From Aquirufa lenticrescens (GTDB lineage: Bacteria > Bacteroidota > Bacteroidia > Cytophagales > Spirosomataceae), in contig NZ_CP049834.1 in assembly GCF_019916085.1 (NCBI RefSeq), forward strand, positions 1,286,501-1,350,500: a stretch of 64,000 bases of DNA, written 5' to 3'. Numbering within the stretch: position 1 is the first letter of the stretch; each line of letters begins with the position of its first letter. The position numbers and the translations under genes are program-made. Shown piece by piece: positions 1-8,578 of the stretch. The notes beneath the pieces are model-generated. The model worked only from the letters and a program-made list of their open reading frames with translations, was not told the origin of the DNA and searched no databases.

Positions 1-146
1 TTTTGACTCAGTCTACAGCAGGAACGGGTAAATTAAATCTAATATTAAAACACCAACCTGAATTAAATGGGGTTCGTGTGAAGACGGGCCAGGAAGCCGG
101 CGGAAGCACGGATATAGACTTGCTGTTTGATGTAGAAATAAAATAA
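1..146 (+). CDS. C-terminal fragment of an uncharacterised lipoprotein-like protein
   Basis: An open frame enters from the left edge (first full codon at 3) and stops with TAA at 144-146, giving the last 47 residues of a protein. The tail contains TGKLNLILKHQPE, then AGGSTDIDLLFDVEIK at the very end. From memory this resembles the C-terminus of small Bacteroidota lipoproteins often annotated as type 1 periplasmic-binding-fold superfamily, which commonly lie beside a TonB receptor. No start, signal peptide or upstream neighbour is visible, so the assignment rests on the tail alone. A strong terminator follows at 166-190. Confidence 0.5.
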   Translation, partial: LTQSTAGTGKLNLILKHQPELNGVRVKTGQEAGGSTDIDLLFDVEIK

Positions 147-165
147 TTCCAGTGACTTAATTAGG

Positions 166-190
166 AAGCCCTCATATGAGGGCTTTTTTT
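166..190 (+). terminator. Rho-independent terminator after the left-edge gene
   Basis: Perfect 20-base palindrome AAGCCCTCATATGAGGGCTT (166-185) running into a T tract (184-190), 20 bases after the stop of the left-edge gene. Confidence 0.85.
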
Positions 191-260
191 ATGGTTAGCC
201 TACAAGGTGTTCGTGGATTAAAAATTTATTTCATTAATTTGGACCAAATTCAAATAACGA

Positions 261-2738
261 ATGAAAAAAGCACTTCTCATCATCTTCGGCCTAGTAGCCA
301 CTTCATTTTTAAGCCACGCGCAAAACGCTAAAGCACCTGCCGCCGTGCAGCCTAAAACAGCTGATTCTTCTGCCGCCAGGAAGCCCGCATCGAAGGCTAA
401 ATCTTACGATCAGGTAATCACCAAGGACGCTAAATCCAAGAAAGGATTATTCACCACGCATCAAATAGGCGATAAATTCTATTTCGAAATCCCGAAAAAA
501 CACTTGGGCAAAGACATGTTATTAGTTAGCCAAATCGCCAAACTTCCCACGGGTATTGGCGGAGGCTATGTGAATGCCGGAACCTCTTCGCACGAGCAAT
601 TGATCGTATGGGAAAAGTTCCAAGAAAAGATCTTAATCAAAATCAAATCCTATGCGGCAGTAGCCGCAGATTCATTGCCTATCAGTTTATCCGTAAAGGC
701 AAATAATTACGAGCCTACGCTGTATATGTTTGACATTGAAACGTATAGCAAAGACTCTTCGAATGTCGTGATCGATGTGACCAAGTTTTATAGCAGTGAC
801 ATTCCTGCGATGAGTGCATTAGATGCCTCTTTGCGCGTGACACACGGGGTAAGAAATTTAGATGCGTCTCGGAGTTTCATTCGTTCCATCAAATCATTCC
901 CATTGAACATCGAGGTGTTACAAGATTTCACCTACAATGCTTCGAAACCATCTGCAACACCCTACACAGAGACCATCAGTTTGCAGATGAATCAGTCGAT
1001 GATTTTATTGCCAGAGAAGCCGATGAAACCCCGTTTATTTGATGAGCGCGTGGGTTATTTCACCCAAAAGCAGTACGATTACTCTAGCGAGGAATTAAAA
1101 TCCGTTCAAAAATCCTACATCCAACGCTGGCGCCTAGAGCCTAAAGATATGGCGGCTTACATGCGTGGCGAATTGGTGGAACCTATTAAGCCTATCGTTT
1201 ATTACCTGGATCCAGCGACCCCGATGAAGCTTCGCAAGCACATGAAAAAAGGGGTGGAGAATTGGCAAAAAGCCTTTGAGGTTGCCGGGTTTAAAAATGC
1301 TATTATTTGCAAAGATCCACCGACCGCCGCGGAAGATCCAGATTTTTCACCAGAAGACATTCGGTATTCGGTGATTCGTTATGTGGCGAGTACTACTCGA
1401 AATGCAACAGGACCAAGCGTTAGTGACCCACGTTCTGGGGAGATTATTGAGAGTGACATTATTTGGTACCATAACCATTTGCGTTCGTACCGTAACCGGT
1501 TCTTGTTAGAAACCGGAGCTTCTAATCCGAATGCTCGTACGCTTAATACGCGCGAAGAGGACATTGGCGAAATGATGGAGATGGTGATTTCACATGAGGT
1601 GGGTCACGCTCTCGGTTTCCCACATAATATGGGCGCAAGTAGCTCTTATGAAGTGGAGAATTACCGCAAGGCAGATTTCACCAATAAAGAGGGGATCTCT
1701 GCTAGTATTATGGATTATGCGCGCTTTAATTACATCGCGCAGCCGGGTGATCAAGGGGTTCGCTATATTCGCAAAATGGGCCCATATGATGATTATGCCG
1801 TGAATTGGGGCTATCGGGTTTTACCAGACGCGGCTCGTCCAGAAGATGAAGTGCCTACGTTAGATAAGTGGATTGAGGCCAAAGCAGGGGATCCAAGATT
1901 CCGTTTTGGCAATCAAGGAACGACTTTTGATCCAAGTTCTCAAACGGAAGATATTGGAAATGATCCCATTCGTGCGAGTACCTATGGCGTGAAAAACTTG
2001 AAATATGTGGCTAAAAACCTAGCTGATTGGACGAGCAAAAAGACTAATGATTACGAGGATTTGATTGAATTAAATGATGAATTACTGAGTTCTTGGTCGC
2101 GTTATGTGGGCCACGTTACGACGATGGTGGGCGGCGTATATGAGCAATACGCTAAACCGAATCAAAACATTTCTTCCTATAATCCAGTACCGAAAGCGAG
2201 CCAACAAGCCGCTATTAACTGGATCATTTCAAATGTATTTACGAATGTGGATTGGTTGATTAATAGAGAAGTAGTGACCCACAACATGGCGGGTTATATC
2301 GATCGAATGAGAAGTCTACAAGTTAGTCCATTGAACCGCATGTTAAGTTTAGAGACTTTTGCGCGTTTGGATAACTCTGGTCTGACTACCCCAAATCATT
2401 ACAAGACCATCGATCTTTTCCAAGATGTACGTGGAGGCATTTGGACTGAATTAGCAAGTGGCAAAAACATCGATCAATACCGTCGTAATTTACAAAAGGC
2501 CTACATTGAACGTATGAAAACGTTGATGACTGATCAGGCGCCTGCGCCTGCTGCTTTCGGTGGGCGCGAAACCTATCCTGTTGCACAATCCGATGTGCGC
2601 TCGATAGTACGTGGCGAATTGAAGGCGCTTCAGGCTAGTTTAGCGGCTTCGAAAGCGAAGTTTGCAGATAAAGAAGTGCGCTATCACTTGGATGATTGCT
2701 TAGAGCGCGTGAGTTTGATTTTGAATCCTAAGAAGTAG
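261..2738 (+). CDS. Exported zinc-dependent metalloprotease (DUF5117/DUF4953 family)
   Basis: 825-residue metzincin-type protease. Signal peptide at residues 1-21 (ends SHAQ), then an Ala/Lys/Pro-rich linker, a DUF5118/DUF5117-like N-terminal region (about 45-290) and the catalytic domain. The zinc site is HEVGHALGFPH at residues 445-455, with the three His ligands and catalytic Glu446 intact. The Met-turn is SIMDY around Met484. The length is normal for this Bacteroidota family, which is predicted periplasmic or outer-membrane associated; substrates are unknown. The first ATG is used because the signal peptide starts there. The 3' end overlaps the convergent membrane-protein gene by 11 bases. 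Confidence 0.93.
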   Translation: MKKALLIIFGLVATSFLSHAQNAKAPAAVQPKTADSSAARKPASKAKSYDQVITKDAKSKKGLFTTHQIGDKFYFEIPKKHLGKDMLLVSQIAKLPTGIGGGYVNAGTSSHEQLIVWEKFQEKILIKIKSYAAVAADSLPISLSVKANNYEPTLYMFDIETYSKDSSNVVIDVTKFYSSDIPAMSALDASLRVTHGVRNLDASRSFIRSIKSFPLNIEVLQDFTYNASKPSATPYTETISLQMNQSMILLPEKPMKPRLFDERVGYFTQKQYDYSSEELKSVQKSYIQRWRLEPKDMAAYMRGELVEPIKPIVYYLDPATPMKLRKHMKKGVENWQKAFEVAGFKNAIICKDPPTAAEDPDFSPEDIRYSVIRYVASTTRNATGPSVSDPRSGEIIESDIIWYHNHLRSYRNRFLLETGASNPNARTLNTREEDIGEMMEMVISHEVGHALGFPHNMGASSSYEVENYRKADFTNKEGISASIMDYARFNYIAQPGDQGVRYIRKMGPYDDYAVNWGYRVLPDAARPEDEVPTLDKWIEAKAGDPRFRFGNQGTTFDPSSQTEDIGNDPIRASTYGVKNLKYVAKNLADWTSKKTNDYEDLIELNDELLSSWSRYVGHVTTMVGGVYEQYAKPNQNISSYNPVPKASQQAAINWIISNVFTNVDWLINREVVTHNMAGYIDRMRSLQVSPLNRMLSLETFARLDNSGLTTPNHYKTIDLFQDVRGGIWTELASGKNIDQYRRNLQKAYIERMKTLMTDQAPAPAAFGGRETYPVAQSDVRSIVRGELKALQASLAASKAKFADKEVRYHLDDCLERVSLILNPKK

Positions 2739-3420
2739 TTTTTAACAAGAAAAATTCGATGATTACCCCATTCAGAATATGCCAAATAAGATAGTGGCTT
2801 AATCGAATCAATAGTGAAGAAATAAAGCCACTCTTTTTCAGGTAAATCGCTTGTATTAAATTCATGGCAAAACCTGAAAGGAGCGCATATATGATAAACC
2901 AAAGTGGGCCACTTGGGAATTGTTCTAAAGGCTCACGTAAGGAAGTTAGAAGAGCGATTCCCCAAAACAGGGTGGGAATCGCTTTTTCATTTACATATCG
3001 ATTTGAAAAAAACAGGACGATGCCAATGGGAATTAGTCGATAGAAAACCTCAATTTCAAAAGCCCCTGAAAAGAACAAAAACAGCGAGTAAGGAAATGGT
3101 TGCGTGTAGGGAGGGAGTACTTTGTGCGGAGGATGCTCTAACCCATATTCAACAATGAGTAAGTCTGTTAATCCAAAAGCCAATCCAATTAGCATTGGCA
3201 TCCAAACTTTATTTTTTACCGAAATTTGGCTTTCCCAAAATTCAGGAATGCCAGCTTTGGGAATGAGGAAAATAAAAGGAATCCCAATGCACATAAAAAG
3301 CACATTTTCATAGTTCCAAATTCGCGGTGTGGCTATCTCAAAGGATGTTTGATGGCTAATGAAGATCCCTAGAATAGTTATAGCAAGGAATCCAAAGTAG
3401 ATTACAAGCGAGCGGTTCAT
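2728..3420 (-). CDS. Polytopic membrane protein, possible degenerate CPBP-type protease
   Basis: 230 residues with about seven hydrophobic segments. The middle holds EIEVFYR, which recalls the EExxxR motif of CPBP (CAAX protease and bacteriocin-processing) intramembrane proteins, and a late segment contains SHYLIWHILNG with two His. The first Glu of the motif is not adjacent to the second, so catalytic competence is doubtful. It starts 2 bases after the stop of the upstream SRPBCC gene, so the two form an operon. The last codons overlap the convergent metalloprotease gene. If it is not a CPBP member, it is simply an unassigned integral membrane protein. Confidence 0.6.
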   Translation of the reverse strand: MNRSLVIYFGFLAITILGIFISHQTSFEIATPRIWNYENVLFMCIGIPFIFLIPKAGIPEFWESQISVKNKVWMPMLIGLAFGLTDLLIVEYGLEHPPHKVLPPYTQPFPYSLFLFFSGAFEIEVFYRLIPIGIVLFFSNRYVNEKAIPTLFWGIALLTSLREPLEQFPSGPLWFIIYALLSGFAMNLIQAIYLKKSGFISSLLIRLSHYLIWHILNGVIIEFFLLKTTS

Positions 3421-3422
3421 GG

Positions 3423-3833
3423 TTAGCGACTTTCTGCGTAGCTTTTAAAGTTATCTAAAATCATCTGCCAGCCGGCTTGTTGCATGTTCTCCAGGTTTTG
3501 ATTTTCCGGCTCAAATTGTTCAGTTACTTTCGTGCCCATTTCGGTGGATGCGAAAGTAACCTTCATTTTACGGCCATCGCCGATAAGGATTTCGAGTGAT
3601 TTTTGCTCCTCTATTTGTTGGAAAGTGCCCCAAAAATCAAAGCTCATCGACCCATCTCTTGCTGCCATCTCATAGTGAAATTCTCCACCGACTTGTAGGT
3701 CTGTTGTGGCTTTTGGGCAGTGCCAATCGGGAGAAGCAAAGTTCCAGTTTTGGATGTGTTCTGGAGAAGTCCATTTTTCCCAAACATGCGCGATGGGCGC
3801 ATTTATCGTAGTTTCAATCGTAATGAAAGCCAT
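3423..3833 (-). CDS. SRPBCC / AHSA1-like small-molecule-binding protein
   Basis: 136 residues of the START/Bet v1-like AHSA1 fold. It begins with TIETTINAPIAHVWEKWTSP, the family's characteristic first strand, and has the central FWGTFQQIEE strand and a C-terminal helix containing GWQMILDNFKSY. Members of this family bind hydrophobic ligands; no specific ligand can be predicted. It is the first gene of a two-gene leftward operon with the membrane protein that follows. Confidence 0.9.
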   Translation of the reverse strand: MAFITIETTINAPIAHVWEKWTSPEHIQNWNFASPDWHCPKATTDLQVGGEFHYEMAARDGSMSFDFWGTFQQIEEQKSLEILIGDGRKMKVTFASTEMGTKVTEQFEPENQNLENMQQAGWQMILDNFKSYAESR

Positions 3834-3937
3834 TCTTATTTTTCTAATAAAGCGTTAACACACCAAAGCAATGGGCCTTGGCTGAGCAAATCTCCAACAA
3901 TTCTTTTACGATCCCAAAAGTAGTAGTTTTTTCATCG

Positions 3938-5278
3938 TTATTTGGCCCCATCCATGGAGCTTTGTTTGGTTTTATCGGTTTGAGGCAAACGCCCTTTTGC
4001 GTTCGAAATTTTCAATACGACGGCATTCGGCCATCTGTTATTTGTGTAGAAGCGTTGGCCATTTACTGCGCTAATAGTTAAGCCTAATGGGCTAGCATGG
4101 ACGTATGTTTTGGCATCAAAATCTTGCTTGTATTCCACCAGTTCGCTTTTGTAGCCCAAAATTTCTACTGTCGTTTTCTCGTTCCCAATCACATTCGAAA
4201 GCACAAAATGCTTGCGTTCCCCGTATTTCCAATCGTCCGGTGAAGAACGCAAAATGAAGGCATAGATGTATTTCTCATCGTTTGATTGTGTATACCAAAC
4301 GCCCTCTTCCTTAATGATTGGCATGGGTTTCACGGCATAGATTGCCTCAGAATACGCGAAGTTCCAAAGCGCGATTTCACGCAGAATGGCCTCTTGCTCG
4401 ATCTGAATTTCGCCATTCGGTTTAGGCCCTATATTTAGCAAGAAGTTCCCTCCTTTCGCCCGGATTTCTGCTAACATATTGATCACCGTTGTACCCGATT
4501 TTTGCGGATCATTCGTGGGTTTGTATTGCCAGTCCGTTCCCATCGTATAACAGGCCTCCCAAGGTCTAGGCAGTGAAGCATTCGGAGTCGTTTGTTCCGG
4601 CGTTTTCATCGCATCACGGGTGATAACTAAATCCGGATTGATTGACCAGGCAAATTCACGTAGACCATCGCCGGGGCCGTCGATGAATAGGATGTCAATT
4701 TTTCCGTATTGAGTAAGTAGCTCCTCCATTTGCGCCTTATCATATTCCATCAAACCCGGATTGGTCTTTGGATAATGGGCTGGATCTTGCGCTCGACCAA
4801 TGGGCTGCTTGTGAGTATGTAAATAGTAGAAATCATCGGGGGAAAAGTAAAGTCCAACGGCTATGCCTTCGGCGCGGAATGCTTCTACGATTTCTTTTGT
4901 GATGTCCCTTTTAAACGGCGTGTTCATTACGTTGAATGGGGTCGTTTTCGTTTGGAACATCGCGAAACCCGCGTGGTGTTTGGCAGTGAATACCACGTAT
5001 TTCATGCCGGCGAGCTTAGCTAGTTTCGCCCAGTCTTTGGGCCTAAACTGCTCCGGATTAAAAAAGCCCGGAAGCTCGTTGATGTATTTGTTCACATAGT
5101 CATCCGATGCGCCTGCCAGAGAATGGCTGATAACCGCACCTAAATTGACATCCACGTTCCAGTGAATAAACATCCCAAAACCCAAGTCTTGAAACCAATT
5201 CACACGCTCTGGTTTATTCGTCGTTTGCTGGGATAAGGCCGTGAAGCTGAGAAGGATAAGGAGGAAAATCTTTTTCAT
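3938..5278 (-). CDS. Secreted alpha-L-fucosidase, GH29
   Basis: 446 residues after choosing the ATG at 5278, where a signal peptide starts (MKKIFLLILLSFTALSQ); an in-frame ATG five codons earlier adds only MTFTY. The GH29 barrel is evident: GMFIHWNVD (35-43), TAKHHAGF (98-105) and LFIDGPGD with Asp200 as likely nucleophile. Glu241 in the PWEACYTMG segment is a plausible acid/base, and LLNIGPKPNGE (280-290) is the family's C-terminal signature. It would cleave terminal alpha-L-fucose from glycans in the periplasm. The start codon context is TTTACCTATATG, shared with several other exported enzymes here. Confidence 0.93.
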   Translation of the reverse strand: MKKIFLLILLSFTALSQQTTNKPERVNWFQDLGFGMFIHWNVDVNLGAVISHSLAGASDDYVNKYINELPGFFNPEQFRPKDWAKLAKLAGMKYVVFTAKHHAGFAMFQTKTTPFNVMNTPFKRDITKEIVEAFRAEGIAVGLYFSPDDFYYLHTHKQPIGRAQDPAHYPKTNPGLMEYDKAQMEELLTQYGKIDILFIDGPGDGLREFAWSINPDLVITRDAMKTPEQTTPNASLPRPWEACYTMGTDWQYKPTNDPQKSGTTVINMLAEIRAKGGNFLLNIGPKPNGEIQIEQEAILREIALWNFAYSEAIYAVKPMPIIKEEGVWYTQSNDEKYIYAFILRSSPDDWKYGERKHFVLSNVIGNEKTTVEILGYKSELVEYKQDFDAKTYVHASPLGLTISAVNGQRFYTNNRWPNAVVLKISNAKGRLPQTDKTKQSSMDGAK

Positions 5279-5339
5279 ATAGGTAAAAGTCAAGATTCGA
5301 GTAAATCTACCTTTTTTATGGATAATTAGGTGCTTTAAC

Positions 5340-5347
5340 TATATTTG
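5340..5347 (+). promoter_or_regulatory. Bacteroidota -7 box (TATATTTG) of fabV
   Basis: TATATTTG matches the TAnnTTTG element and lies 21 bases before the fabV ATG. No clear TTG element sits 17-23 bases upstream. Confidence 0.55.
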
Positions 5348-5368
5348 CACAAACAAAATACAAGCACT

Positions 5369-6571
5369 ATGATTATTGAACCTAGAATGAGAGGGTTTAT
5401 CTGTTTGACATCACACCCGAAAGGTTGTGAAAAAAACGTCTTAAATCAAATTGACTATGTGAAGTCAAAGGGAGCCATCGATGGCCCTAAAAAAGTGCTT
5501 GTGATTGGAGCCTCGACAGGTTTTGGTTTAGCCTCTCGCATCACGAGTGCATTCGGATCGGATGCCGCGACGATAGGAGTTTTCTTTGAAAAAGCACCTG
5601 CAGAAGGCAAAACAGCTTCTCCAGGATATTATAATAGCCTCGCTTTCGAAGCAGCCGCAGGTAAAGCGGGTCTTTATGCGAAAAGCATTAACGGCGACGC
5701 GTTCTCTAACGAAGTAAAAGAGCAGACAATCGACTTAATCAAGGCGGATTTAGGCCAAGTGGATTTAGTAATCTACAGCTTAGCATCTCCGGTTCGCCAG
5801 CACCCGGTTACGGGCGTGTTACACCGTTCGGTTTTGAAGCCTATCGGTGATACGTTCACGGATAAAACGGTTGATTTCCACACGGGAATAGTTTCAGATG
5901 TGACGATTACACCTTGCAGCGATGAAGATATCGCGAATACGGTGGAAGTGATGGGTGGCGAAGACTGGCAGATGTGGATGGACGCCTTATTGAACGCGGG
6001 CGTTTTAGCGGAAGGTGCGATGACAGTTGCGTATTCGTACATTGGTCCAAAAGTAACGGAGCCAGTTTACCGCAAAGGAACAATCGGAATGGCGAAAGAC
6101 CATTTAGAAGCGACGGCGTTTAAGATTACAGATGATTTGGCCAAAATAGGAGGCAAAGCCTTCGTTTCAGTGAACAAAGCCCTAGTAACGCAAGCAAGTT
6201 CAGCGATTCCAGTGATTCCCTTGTACATCTCTTTGCTTTACAAAATAATGAAGGCAGAAGGAACACACGAAGGTTGTATCGAGCAAATCCAACGCCTATT
6301 CAGCGCACGCCTTTATACAAACGGTTCGATTCCAGTAGACGAAAAGGGGCGTATCCGCATCGACGATTGGGAGATGAATCCAGAAGTTCAAAAAGAAGTG
6401 GCTGAATTATGGAAAGGAGCTACGACAGAAAACTTGACTGCGATTGGCGATTTAGCTGGTTATAAATCGGATTTCTTAAACTTATTTGGCTTCGGAATTG
6501 ATGGCGTTGATTACGCTGCGGAGGCGAACGAAATGGTGGAGATTCCGGGATTGATTACGGTAGTGAAATAA
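5369..6571 (+). CDS. fabV: Enoyl-ACP / trans-2-enoyl-CoA reductase FabV
   Basis: 400-residue NAD(P)H-dependent enoyl reductase that carries out the last reduction in fatty-acid elongation. The ATG at 5369 gives the family-typical start MIIEPRMRGFICLTSHPKGC; an upstream in-frame ATG would overlap the promoter and add eight unrelated residues. Diagnostic features are the nucleotide-binding GASTGFG loop (48-54) and the FabV active-site pair Tyr234-x8-Lys243 (VYRKGTIGMAK). That spacing separates FabV from FabI (Y-x6-K). FabV is a triclosan-tolerant isozyme in other bacteria; whether it is the sole enoyl reductase cannot be judged here. A terminator-like hairpin follows. Confidence 0.96.
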   Translation: MIIEPRMRGFICLTSHPKGCEKNVLNQIDYVKSKGAIDGPKKVLVIGASTGFGLASRITSAFGSDAATIGVFFEKAPAEGKTASPGYYNSLAFEAAAGKAGLYAKSINGDAFSNEVKEQTIDLIKADLGQVDLVIYSLASPVRQHPVTGVLHRSVLKPIGDTFTDKTVDFHTGIVSDVTITPCSDEDIANTVEVMGGEDWQMWMDALLNAGVLAEGAMTVAYSYIGPKVTEPVYRKGTIGMAKDHLEATAFKITDDLAKIGGKAFVSVNKALVTQASSAIPVIPLYISLLYKIMKAEGTHEGCIEQIQRLFSARLYTNGSIPVDEKGRIRIDDWEMNPEVQKEVAELWKGATTENLTAIGDLAGYKSDFLNLFGFGIDGVDYAAEANEMVEIPGLITVVK

Positions 6572-6595
6572 AAAGAACTATATAAAGTCATAGTT

Positions 6596-6634
6596 AATTG
6601 GGTCAAAGTTGTGAAAAGCTCTGGCCCAATTTTA
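6596..6634 (+). terminator. Terminator-like hairpin after fabV
   Basis: AATTGGGTCA (6596-6605) pairs with TGGCCCAATT (6622-6631) with one G-T wobble, followed by TTTT and alternating TA. It lies 24 bases after the fabV stop and only 12 bases before the acetyltransferase ATG, so it could also act as an attenuator. Confidence 0.6.
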
Positions 6635-6645
6635 TATATAAGAAT

Positions 6646-7197
6646 ATGAACATTTTCGAACGCATGCGTGCTGGCGGAATCATTCCGCATACTGACCCAC
6701 AATGGGCGGAGGTTTGGGAGATCGTGAATCAAACGATTGCGCTTTCTGCTAAGCTGAATGCTTCAGGAAAAGTGGAGGAGATTCGCGCGATTTTATCTGA
6801 AATTTTAGGCCAAAGCATTGATCCATCGACGACGGTTTTAGCGCCTTTTTCAACCAATTTTGGGAAGCATACGACAATCGGGAAAAACGTGTTCATCAAC
6901 CATGGTTGTTCGTTTTTAGACTTAGGTGGCATCACCATTGAGGACGATGTGTTGATCGGGCCGCAAGTGAAATTAGTGACTGAAAATCATCCGGTGGATC
7001 CTAGCAATCGCAAGAGCCTGGATGTGAAGTCTGTTCACATTGGGAAAAATGTTTGGTTGGGAGCTGGCGCCATTATTTTGCCGGGTGTTACCGTAGGCGA
7101 AAATTCGATTGTAGCAGCAGGTGCAGTGGTGACGAAAGATGTACCTGCTAATACGATTGTGGGTGGGGTGCCGGCGAAACACATAAAAAATATCTAG
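6646..7197 (+). CDS. Hexapeptide-repeat O-acetyltransferase (maltose/galactoside acetyltransferase type)
   Basis: 183 residues, counted from the ATG at 6646 because the upstream in-frame ATG lies inside the preceding hairpin. It is a left-handed beta-helix protein: hexapeptide repeats run from about residue 65 to the C-terminus. These include [13 protein letters not shown] and the coenzyme-A loop region [19 protein letters not shown], ending [22 protein letters not shown]. TENHPVD supplies the conserved active-site His. Family members acetylate sugars or other small hydroxyl acceptors in the cytoplasm; the acceptor here is unknown. Confidence 0.9.
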   Translation: MNIFERMRAGGIIPHTDPQWAEVWEIVNQTIALSAKLNASGKVEEIRAILSEILGQSIDPSTTVLAPFSTNFGKHTTIGKNVFINHGCSFLDLGGITIEDDVLIGPQVKLVTENHPVDPSNRKSLDVKSVHIGKNVWLGAGAIILPGVTVGENSIVAAGAVVTKDVPANTIVGGVPAKHIKNI

Positions 7198-7361
7198 CCT
7201 TTTTCTGGCTCCGGCCTAGCATTAATTTATTTTATGATTTTTATAAAATAGTTTAAATTTTATTATTCATTAAGCCTGCTTAGTTTTGCATGCAAACGAC
7301 TCTGACTCAATTAAATAAATCAATCAATTGTGTTAGTTTAATTAATGAAAAAATAATCAAT

Positions 7362-7394
7362 AAAAGCCAGGCAAATTTTGCTTGGCTTTTTTTA
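7362..7394. terminator. Bidirectional terminator between acetyltransferase and LysR genes
   Basis: AAAGCCAGGCAAA / TTTGCTTGGCTTT hairpin followed by a T tract on the + strand and, read on the - strand, TTTTA. The LysR stop codon (7392-7394) lies within its 3' edge. The preceding 160 bases are AT-rich with no recognisable gene. Confidence 0.8.
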
Positions 7395-8303
7395 TTGGAA
7401 GTATTTCTGCTTGATCTGCTCTTTATTTTCGGCTAAATAAGCTAAGAATGCCTTCGAAACGGGGGACAAATTTTTATCCTTGTGCCAAATCAATTTCCAT
7501 TTAGTAGAGATGGGTAAACCATCTCGTTCGATGATTTTTAAGGAACCTGATTTGATTTCATTTTTGATTCCAATGATGGGCATAATCGAATAGCCTAGGC
7601 CGGCAATAACGGCTTGCTTTACCGCTTCATTTGAGGTTAATTCAATTTTTTTCAAGCCATCCACTCCTTGCTTTTTGAAATAACTCTCCATTACTTTCCG
7701 GGTACCTGATCCGTATTCACGGAAAATGAGGGGCAGTTCGTTTTTGAAATCGAGGTAATTAAAAGTTGGTTTTATCTTGGCTGTTTCGCTATTTCCTATG
7801 AGGTATAAATCGTTTAAAAGCAGGTCGATGGAATCAAATGTGGGGTTATCTAAGGCATCTGAAACGAGACTAAAATCGACTTCGTTTTCTAGCTGACTTT
7901 CCATCACTTTTTCCCTATTTGTTACATCAATATTAATTTCTACGCCTGGATTTGAACGCAAGAATTCGGTCAAAAAATAAGGCAAAACATATTTCCCTGT
8001 CGAGACAATCGAAATCTTAAGGCGACCCACTAATTGGTCTTTGAAAGCCATCGTCTTGTAATTAATGGCGTAAACTTGTTCTAGGATACTTTTGGCTGAT
8101 TCCGCAATCTCTTTACCAAAATCTGTAATGTAAATTTTCTTACCAATGATTTCGATAAGCGGAATGTCGAACTGCGCTTGTAGGTTTTTGATTTGAATCG
8201 ATACAGCTGGCTGTGTAAGGTTCAGTTCTTCAGCCGCTTTGGTGATACTAGTAGTTTGTACCACCTTCAGAAAAATCTGCAATTGATTTAGGGTATAATT
8301 CAT
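7392..8303 (-). CDS. LysR-type regulator, probable controller of the divergent bicarbonate transporter
   Basis: 303 residues. The N-terminal winged HTH (about 4-62) contains TQPAVSIQIKNLQAQF, and an effector-binding domain covers 90-295. It resembles the CbbR/CmpR/CysB-like branch that senses carbon or inorganic-ion status. It is divergent from the sbtA-type operon with only 50 bases between start codons, the classical layout for a LysR regulator and its target. The effector is not predictable. A CATAA-N7-TTATG box overlaps its own start codon, which would suit autoregulation. Confidence 0.92.
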   Translation of the reverse strand: MNYTLNQLQIFLKVVQTTSITKAAEELNLTQPAVSIQIKNLQAQFDIPLIEIIGKKIYITDFGKEIAESAKSILEQVYAINYKTMAFKDQLVGRLKISIVSTGKYVLPYFLTEFLRSNPGVEINIDVTNREKVMESQLENEVDFSLVSDALDNPTFDSIDLLLNDLYLIGNSETAKIKPTFNYLDFKNELPLIFREYGSGTRKVMESYFKKQGVDGLKKIELTSNEAVKQAVIAGLGYSIMPIIGIKNEIKSGSLKIIERDGLPISTKWKLIWHKDKNLSPVSKAFLAYLAENKEQIKQKYFQ

Positions 8304-8317
8304 AATGCATCGTTATG
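8301..8317. promoter_or_regulatory. Candidate LysR-type binding box
   Basis: CATAA-N7-TTATG palindrome with the T-N11-A core of LysR sites (TAA at 8303-8305, TTA at 8313-8315). It covers the start codon of the lysR gene and lies 37 bases upstream of the divergent small-protein ATG. The surrounding DNA is AT-rich, so this is a candidate only. Confidence 0.35.
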
Positions 8318-8353
8318 TATTTCATTATAAACTTAAATAAAAATTAATGATAA

Positions 8354-8578
8354 ATGAGCGTTTATTTTGCAATTAAATCAATCAACATGTCCGCCGCTTT
8401 AAAAATAGTCTTTGTTTTTTCTCATCTTCTCATAATCGGAGGATTACTCTTGTTGCTTTTTCAAGGACCTGATGTCATTCAGGAAAAGCTTTATCTATCG
8501 CTAGTAATTTTTACAACTTTAAATCTGGTTCGCCTTTTACAAAAAGGGGACGGGGAAAATCTACATGATCAACTTTGA
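8354..8578 (+). CDS. Small two-TM membrane protein upstream of SbtA
   Basis: 74 residues (63 if translation starts at the internal ATG at 8387). Two hydrophobic segments are visible, about residues 15-36 and 46-61, with a charged tail ending GDGENLHDQL. It overlaps the start of the bicarbonate-transporter gene by 14 bases, so translation is probably coupled. It is not similar to the soluble PII-like SbtB regulator of cyanobacteria. No function can be assigned; the position suggests an accessory subunit of the transporter. Confidence 0.65.
   Translation: MSVYFAIKSINMSAALKIVFVFSHLLIIGGLLLLLFQGPDVIQEKLYLSLVIFTTLNLVRLLQKGDGENLHDQL

Noticed and set aside
7198-7361. AT-rich gap as a possible small RNA or tRNA
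   Set aside because: No cloverleaf, CCA end or convincing promoter; only the terminator at its right end is supported.
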